NCBI GenBank assembly: GCA_031418215.1
Contig: JANOXC010000054.1
Location: 1-11,308 of the forward strand
DNA: 11,308 nt
Direction: 5' to 3'
Source of the DNA: JANOXC01 sp031418215
GTDB taxonomy: Bacteria; Bacteroidota; Bacteroidia; AKYH767-A; OLB10
Shown: piece after piece, positions 7,352-11,308 of the stretch
Numbering within the stretch: position 1 is the stretch's first letter
Layout: every line of letters starts with the position of its first letter
Made by a program: the position numbers and the translations under genes
Notes under the pieces: generated by a model
Databases searched by the model: none
Told to the model about the DNA's origin: nothing
What the model saw: only the letters and a program-made list of their open reading frames with translations

Positions 7352-8254
7352 TTATACCTTAAAGTTTCTTGAGATATTGAAGCTGAATCGAAAACCACCT
7401 TTTGCCCAACTGCTTTTTGTTTCAGCAATAAACTCATGCTCGGGAATATATTCAGCATTGGTGAACATGATGCTGAAAACGTGTCCGCCTGTTTCAAATT
7501 CCATACCGATGCCTAATGCATTATAGTATCCATTGTCATTGTTTATCTTTCTCAATGAACTGAAGTTATATATATAGTCGGCAATAAAGGCTGTACTACG
7601 CGTTATCTTCATTCTTCCTGCAGCACCAATGGCAAAGAGGTTATTGTCATCATCTGTGTTTTCTACAAAATTACGGTGTACCATTGTCGGCAATAGTTCA
7701 AAAGAAAATTTAGAAGAAAACTTACGGGCCAGTATCGCTTGAAAGGTATATGACATCTTTCTTAAATTCTCAGTAGCAGTACCCGGATTATCATAACTTA
7801 AATTGGGATTTTCTTTACCGGAGTAGATAATGTTCCCGAATAAAGTGATGGCCAGTGGAATATGATCATCATTGGTTTGTTGAATTAATCGATATTTTGC
7901 AAGCGCTTCATAGTTTTCATTGTGTTTGCATCTGGAGAACCCTACAGTAATTTCATCTGTAATACCATACTCAAAGGCAATACGAATATCTGATGAATTG
8001 TCAAGGCCATAAAGATTATGTATGGACCCGCCACTGCCTTCACCAACAGCACCAAAGCGATGGCCGATCCTGAAATCCAGGGTTCGGCGGTGAACCGTTT
8101 CATTGCTTTGAACATTGATGACGCGAGTTGACTTAAAAGTTGCTGATATTTTTTCGCGAGGTGAAACACTATCCAAAATAGCGCTCAGGTCTTCTTGGGA
8201 AAACACAGGGATGGTGGTGAATAGCGCTATCAGGAATAAAAATATTTTTTTCAT
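7352..8254 (-). CDS. DUF5777 family outer-membrane beta-barrel protein
   Basis: This is a 300-residue exported protein. A clear signal peptide, MKKIFLFLIALFTTIPVFS, is followed by QED and then alternating hydrophobic/aromatic strands typical of an outer-membrane barrel, for example TLDFRIGHRFG, IRIAFEYGITDEITVGFSR, FSFELLPTMVHRNFV, STAFIADYIYNFSS and the terminal GGFRFSFNISRNFKV. GIGMEFETGGHVFSIMFTNA near residues 252-271 is characteristic of the DUF5777 family. No substrate or enzymatic residues are recognisable. It is the last gene of a three-gene cluster, 20 bp after the YceI gene, and the three products would reside in outer membrane, periplasm and membrane-anchored positions. A joint role in envelope redox or lipid handling is an inference. 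Confidence 0.85.
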   Translation of the reverse strand: MKKIFLFLIALFTTIPVFSQEDLSAILDSVSPREKISATFKSTRVINVQSNETVHRRTLDFRIGHRFGAVGEGSGGSIHNLYGLDNSSDIRIAFEYGITDEITVGFSRCKHNENYEALAKYRLIQQTNDDHIPLAITLFGNIIYSGKENPNLSYDNPGTATENLRKMSYTFQAILARKFSSKFSFELLPTMVHRNFVENTDDDNNLFAIGAAGRMKITRSTAFIADYIYNFSSLRKINNDNGYYNALGIGMEFETGGHVFSIMFTNAEYIPEHEFIAETKSSWAKGGFRFSFNISRNFKV

Positions 8255-8274
8255 CAGTAGTAATAATTAAATTA

Positions 8275-8829
8275 TTATTTCTTTTTATAAGGACTGAAAG
8301 CACAATTCATTTTCACGTCAATTATTTCAGCGATGTTTGACACCACAATTTTAGGGATAGAAATTTGGTAGTCTTTCAATGCTATTTTGAATTCTGAATT
8401 GATGGATATCTTTCCATCTTTTATTGTGATCACCCCCTTTTCCGTCATGGGCTGATCAATACCATGTATATTCATCACGCCTGTTGACGTAACTTCTGTT
8501 GAGCCATCTTTGGTAAAATCAACTTCTTCATTAATTTTTCCCTTAAATGTGGCATAAGGAAACTTTTCACTTTCTACATATTTTTCATTGAAATGCTCTT
8601 GCATCAATGCTTTTTTGAATTTAAAAGTTGACATCGGTACTTTAAAAAGTATTTCCTTCGTTTGAGTATTCAAAACGGCACTCATACTTTCGCTATGAGC
8701 ATCAATATCTTCAACAGGCGTTCGGCTGAAAAAAGAACAACTTCCCCCGGTGGCTAAATAAACCGGCTGGGCAAATGTGCCGAAAATACATAAAAAAAAT
8801 ACAGCTATTACATTCAGGATTCGTGTCAT
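8275..8829 (-). CDS. YceI family periplasmic protein
   Basis: YceI-family proteins are lipocalin-like barrels; structurally characterised members bind long isoprenoid or polyprenyl lipids. This 184-residue member has a signal peptide (MTRILNVIAVFFLCIFGTFA, cleaved before QP) and then the single YceI domain. Recognisable parts are the SCSFFSRTPVEDIDAHSESM strand pair, FKVPMSTFKFKKALMQEHFNEKYVESEKFPYATFKG (about 62-97), the VTSTGVMNIHGIDQPMTEKGVI hairpin (about 113-134) and the closing IDVKMNCAF. The HFNEKYVES segment marks the subgroup found in Bacteroidota. It sits 39 bp after the cytochrome-like lipoprotein gene and 20 bp before the DUF5777 gene, so it is the middle member of an apparent operon. 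Its ligand is not identifiable from sequence. Confidence 0.93.
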   Translation of the reverse strand: MTRILNVIAVFFLCIFGTFAQPVYLATGGSCSFFSRTPVEDIDAHSESMSAVLNTQTKEILFKVPMSTFKFKKALMQEHFNEKYVESEKFPYATFKGKINEEVDFTKDGSTEVTSTGVMNIHGIDQPMTEKGVITIKDGKISINSEFKIALKDYQISIPKIVVSNIAEIIDVKMNCAFSPYKKK

Positions 8830-8868
8830 ATCATTTTTTTAAAACTGTTTCTAAATCAATATTCACTT

Positions 8869-9228
8869 TTAATTATCGCAGCCTTTGGCACCGTAGGCAA
8901 CCCAGTCATTTAGTATTTGTATTTCTTCAAAAGTTAATGGAAGACCGCCCTTAGGCATAAAATCAGGATTGGAAACATCTAAAGAAATCCTTCTCAAGAT
9001 TTCATCCTTTTCAGCATATACAACATCATATTTAGTAAAGTCGGCACCGGCATTTCCTTCACTAACATGGCAGCTAATACTGTTGGCGCAGTCGGTAATT
9101 AATATTGGCTCAACAGTGGTGGTGTAATAAGAGGATTCACACTTGTCCCCGATTTTATCATTTAAGCAGGAAGCATTCAAAAAAACAAAAACAAGGAATA
9201 GAAAGTGCGGTATAAATCTCAATTGCAT
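8869..9228 (-). CDS. Small cytochrome c-like lipoprotein with CX5CH motif
   Basis: This is a 119-residue exported protein. The N-terminal hydrophobic segment ends at NASC with a candidate lipid-bearing Cys21, so a membrane-anchored lipoprotein is likely. The rest matches the small cytochrome-like domain found in Bacteroidota and Planctomycetes: VEPILITDC...CH, a middle FTKYDVV, then NPDFMPKGG with a possible distal Met91 ligand and the closing EIQILNDWVAYGAKGC helix. The haem-type motif is CANSISCH, that is Cys47-X5-Cys53-His54, rather than CX2CH or the CX4CH often seen in this group. Extra cysteines (30 and 117) could form a disulfide. It is first in the cluster with YceI and DUF5777 and has a promoter just upstream. 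Electron transfer is plausible, but covalent haem attachment is unproven given the spacing. Confidence 0.8.
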   Translation of the reverse strand: MQLRFIPHFLFLVFVFLNASCLNDKIGDKCESSYYTTTVEPILITDCANSISCHVSEGNAGADFTKYDVVYAEKDEILRRISLDVSNPDFMPKGGLPLTFEEIQILNDWVAYGAKGCDN

Positions 9229-9255
9229 AAATAATTTTATCGGAGGGTTGTCTTA

Positions 9256-9290
9256 CAAAGGTAGGGAGGTAGAATATATTAACAGCAACA
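9256..9290 (-). promoter_or_regulatory. Bacteroidota-type sigma-A promoter for the cytochrome-like/YceI/DUF5777 cluster
   Basis: On the minus strand TACCTTTG (9263-9256) matches the -7 consensus TAnnTTTG exactly. A TGTTG at 9290-9286 lies 22 bases upstream, near the expected -33 TTG position, though slightly wider than usual. The implied transcript start, around 9250, gives a short leader before the ATG at 9228. Confidence 0.6.
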
Positions 9291-9345
9291 ATAAAGGGAA
9301 TAGGTAAAGATAAAGGAGATTTTCTGCCTGTTATGCCGAGGGCGT

Positions 9346-9386
9346 CATGGTATTGTAAGTAATATTAACATGATATTGTGAGTAGT
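9346..9386. repeat. Two imperfect 18-bp direct repeats, candidate operator
   Basis: CATGGTATTGTAAGTAAT (9346-9363) and CATGATATTGTGAGTAGT (9369-9386) agree at 15 of 18 positions, all differences being transitions. They are offset by 23 bp, about two helical turns. They sit in the divergent intergenic region shortly before the M1 peptidase start, where a regulator could bind. No partner regulator is encoded in the window. Confidence 0.4.
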
Positions 9387-9435
9387 GAGAAGCAACAATG
9401 TCGACAAAGGTTTTTTTATCGTAGTTTCGGGCTCA

Positions 9436-11295
9436 ATGTGCAGATCAGATTCTTTATTAATAGGCGGCCTCGTATTGCTGTTATTTTCGGTCTCCTGTAC
9501 AGAAAACAAAAACAATATGCAATCACCCCGTCCCGATGTACACAGTTATGCGCGCCCCAGTGAAGCCATAGTCCGTCATATTGATTTATCACTCAATGTT
9601 GATTTTGAAAAAAAGCAACTCATTGGTTATGCAGATTTAATCATTGAAAATCTAACGGCTACTAACCAACTCTGTTTAGACAGCAGGGATTTGATTATTA
9701 AAAACATTACACTGGAGGGTGGCGCAGCTACATCGTTTGAACTGAAAGAGGCAGTCCCATTCTTGGGTCAAGAGCTGATCGTTAAAATTAATCCTGATAC
9801 GCGTAAAGTCAGGATTGAATATGCCACTTCTCCTTTAGCAGCAGCTTTGCAATGGTTATTGCCGCAGCAAACAGCAGGAGGGCAAAGTCCATTTCTGTTT
9901 ACACAAAGTCAGGCCATCCTTGCCCGCACCTGGATACCCTTACAAGATAGTCCCGGAATACGTTTTACCTATACTGCCACTATAAAATGCCCTAAGGAAT
10001 TGATGGCGGTGATGTCGGCAAAGAATGATACGGTGAAGCATGCTGATGGCGTTTATCATTTTGAAATGCCACAAGCTATACCATCCTATTTGATGGCTTT
10101 AACTGTTGGTGATTTTCAATTTCACTCCTATGACGAACGTAGCGGCGTTTTTGCAGAACCCGTTACGTTGGAAAAAGCGGCTTATGAATTTGTCGATATG
10201 CCACAAATGATTGCTGCAGCAGAATCTTTATATGGACCATATGCGTGGGGACGGTATGATGTGTTGGTATTGCCACCCAGCTTTCCTTTTGGCGGAATGG
10301 AAAATCCGCGTATCACATTTGCCACACCAACAATTTTAGCAGGCGACCGTTCACTCGTTTCATTGGTTGCACATGAGTTAGCACATTCATGGAGTGGTAA
10401 TTTAGTCACCAACGCCACCTGGAATGATTTCTGGCTCAACGAAGGCTTCACCGTTTATTTTGAAACGCGCATCATGGAGAAATTGTACGGTAAACCCTAT
10501 GCTGATATGTTGACGGTGTTAAGTAAAGGAGAATTGCTCAATACAATAGATGCAATAGGAAAAGATAATGCCGATACGCATTTATACCTCAACCTGGAAG
10601 GGCGTGATCCCGATGAAGGGGTAAGCGATATTGCCTATGAGAAAGGAAGATTCTTTCTTACAACTATTGAAAGTGCTGTAGGAAGAGAACGATGGGATGT
10701 ATTTGTAAAAAAATATTTTACCGAACATGCTTTTCAAAGTATGACAACAGCAAATTTTTTGGAGTACCTCAATCAGGAATTGATTAAAGGAGATGAATCA
10801 TTAAAAAAACAATTGCGAATTGATGAATGGGTTTACGGCCCCGGCTTACCTGATAATTGTGTGGAGGTAAGCAGTGTTGAATTAACTAAGGCAGCAGACC
10901 AAGCCAAATTATTTATTAATGGGAAACCTGCAAAAGAATTAGTGACAACTAGCTGGACAACACATCACTGGTTGTATTTCTTAAGACAATTACCTGACAG
11001 CCTTTCAATGGAAAAAATGAAAGACCTCGATAATGTTTTTCATTTTACACAAAGCGGTAATTCAGAAATATTGTGTGATTGGTTGAAGCATGCCATACAT
11101 TCCAATTATACAACAGCTGATGCAGCAATGGAAAAGTTTTTGATTGGTGTTGGGAGAAGGAAATTTTTAAAACCCATTTATACAGCATTAGCAACAACAC
11201 TTTCAGGAATGGAAAAAGCTAGGAATATATATAAGAAGGCAAGACCGGGGTATCATGCTGTTTCTTATACCACTATTGATGAGATTTTGAAATGA
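9436..11295 (+). CDS. M1 family aminopeptidase, leukotriene A4 hydrolase-like, predicted lipoprotein
   Basis: This is a zinc metallopeptidase that removes N-terminal residues. It is 619 residues from the ATG at 9436, whose N-terminus MCRSDSLLIGGLVLLLFSVSC is a lipoprotein signal with Cys21. A GTG at 9385 would add 17 residues and bury the signal, so I rejected it. Domains in order are the N-terminal beta saddle (about 35-235), the thermolysin-like core and the helical LTA4H C-terminal domain (about 480-610). The exopeptidase motif GGMEN is at 286-290. Zinc ligands are His313, His317 and Glu336 in HELAH...NEG, with general base Glu314. A proton-donor-type tyrosine is Tyr401 in AYEKG. The GRRKF segment (573-577) keeps the basic pair that LTA4H uses to hold the substrate carboxylate. 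All catalytic residues are present. It is transcribed away from the cytochrome-like cluster; its right neighbour is outside the window. Confidence 0.95.
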   Translation: MCRSDSLLIGGLVLLLFSVSCTENKNNMQSPRPDVHSYARPSEAIVRHIDLSLNVDFEKKQLIGYADLIIENLTATNQLCLDSRDLIIKNITLEGGAATSFELKEAVPFLGQELIVKINPDTRKVRIEYATSPLAAALQWLLPQQTAGGQSPFLFTQSQAILARTWIPLQDSPGIRFTYTATIKCPKELMAVMSAKNDTVKHADGVYHFEMPQAIPSYLMALTVGDFQFHSYDERSGVFAEPVTLEKAAYEFVDMPQMIAAAESLYGPYAWGRYDVLVLPPSFPFGGMENPRITFATPTILAGDRSLVSLVAHELAHSWSGNLVTNATWNDFWLNEGFTVYFETRIMEKLYGKPYADMLTVLSKGELLNTIDAIGKDNADTHLYLNLEGRDPDEGVSDIAYEKGRFFLTTIESAVGRERWDVFVKKYFTEHAFQSMTTANFLEYLNQELIKGDESLKKQLRIDEWVYGPGLPDNCVEVSSVELTKAADQAKLFINGKPAKELVTTSWTTHHWLYFLRQLPDSLSMEKMKDLDNVFHFTQSGNSEILCDWLKHAIHSNYTTADAAMEKFLIGVGRRKFLKPIYTALATTLSGMEKARNIYKKARPGYHAVSYTTIDEILK

Positions 11296-11308
11296 TATAT
11301 TGATTATT

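Noticed and set aside
9422..9429. TAGTTTCG as a -7 promoter element for the M1 peptidase
   Set aside because: It differs from TAnnTTTG at one position, has no -33 partner at the right spacing and would put the transcript start on the ATG itself.
10182..10451. 89-residue minus-strand frame inside the M1 peptidase
   Set aside because: It overlaps the catalytic core of the peptidase antisense and has no start context or domain signal.

Overview
The window looks like a chromosomal segment from a Bacteroidota bacterium, probably from the Chitinophagia/Sphingobacteriia side. The evidence is the set of lineage-typical families (DUF4271, the Bacteroidota-type HemD, a DUF5777 beta-barrel), the gene order DUF4271-hemD-rnpA-yidD, AT-rich DNA, few Shine-Dalgarno sites and a Bacteroidota-style TAnnTTTG promoter element. 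No RNA genes, CRISPR arrays, transposases or phage genes are visible.

Layout. Positions 2-859 (+) hold the 3' end of a MeaB/ArgK/IcmF-type GTPase that serves an adenosylcobalamin-dependent acyl-CoA mutase. It is cut by the left edge of the window. Facing it is a run of minus-strand genes, listed here in transcription order: a DUF4271 membrane protein (7268-6426), uroporphyrinogen-III synthase hemD (6373-5630), RNase P protein rnpA (5534-5133), yidD (5152-4931), an exported S41/CtpA protease (4912-3215), an O-antigen ligase-like polytopic membrane protein (3182-1617) and a small TPR protein (1388-894). Between the last two lies a 228-bp gap with a 120-bp palindromic, REP- or MITE-like element.

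Upstream of this block is a separate minus-strand cluster (9228-7352). It encodes a small cytochrome-like lipoprotein, a YceI-family periplasmic protein and a DUF5777 outer-membrane barrel, with a recognisable promoter at about 9256-9290. Divergent from it, 9436-11295 (+) encodes a leukotriene A4 hydrolase-like M1 aminopeptidase carrying a lipoprotein signal.

Themes. Much of the window is envelope biology: YidD-assisted membrane insertion, a periplasmic processing protease, surface-glycan ligation, and exported lipoproteins and barrels. It is mixed with housekeeping functions (RNase P, haem synthesis, cobalamin-enzyme maintenance). Nothing here is clearly a new defence or mobile system. The most unusual items are the REP-like sequence read in frame in the GTPase linker, the 17-bp inverted-repeat element, the lipoprotein/YceI/DUF5777 cluster with its atypical CX5CH motif, TTG starts inferred for two adjacent genes, and a strong excess of alternating AT tracts over Ile-Tyr codons.
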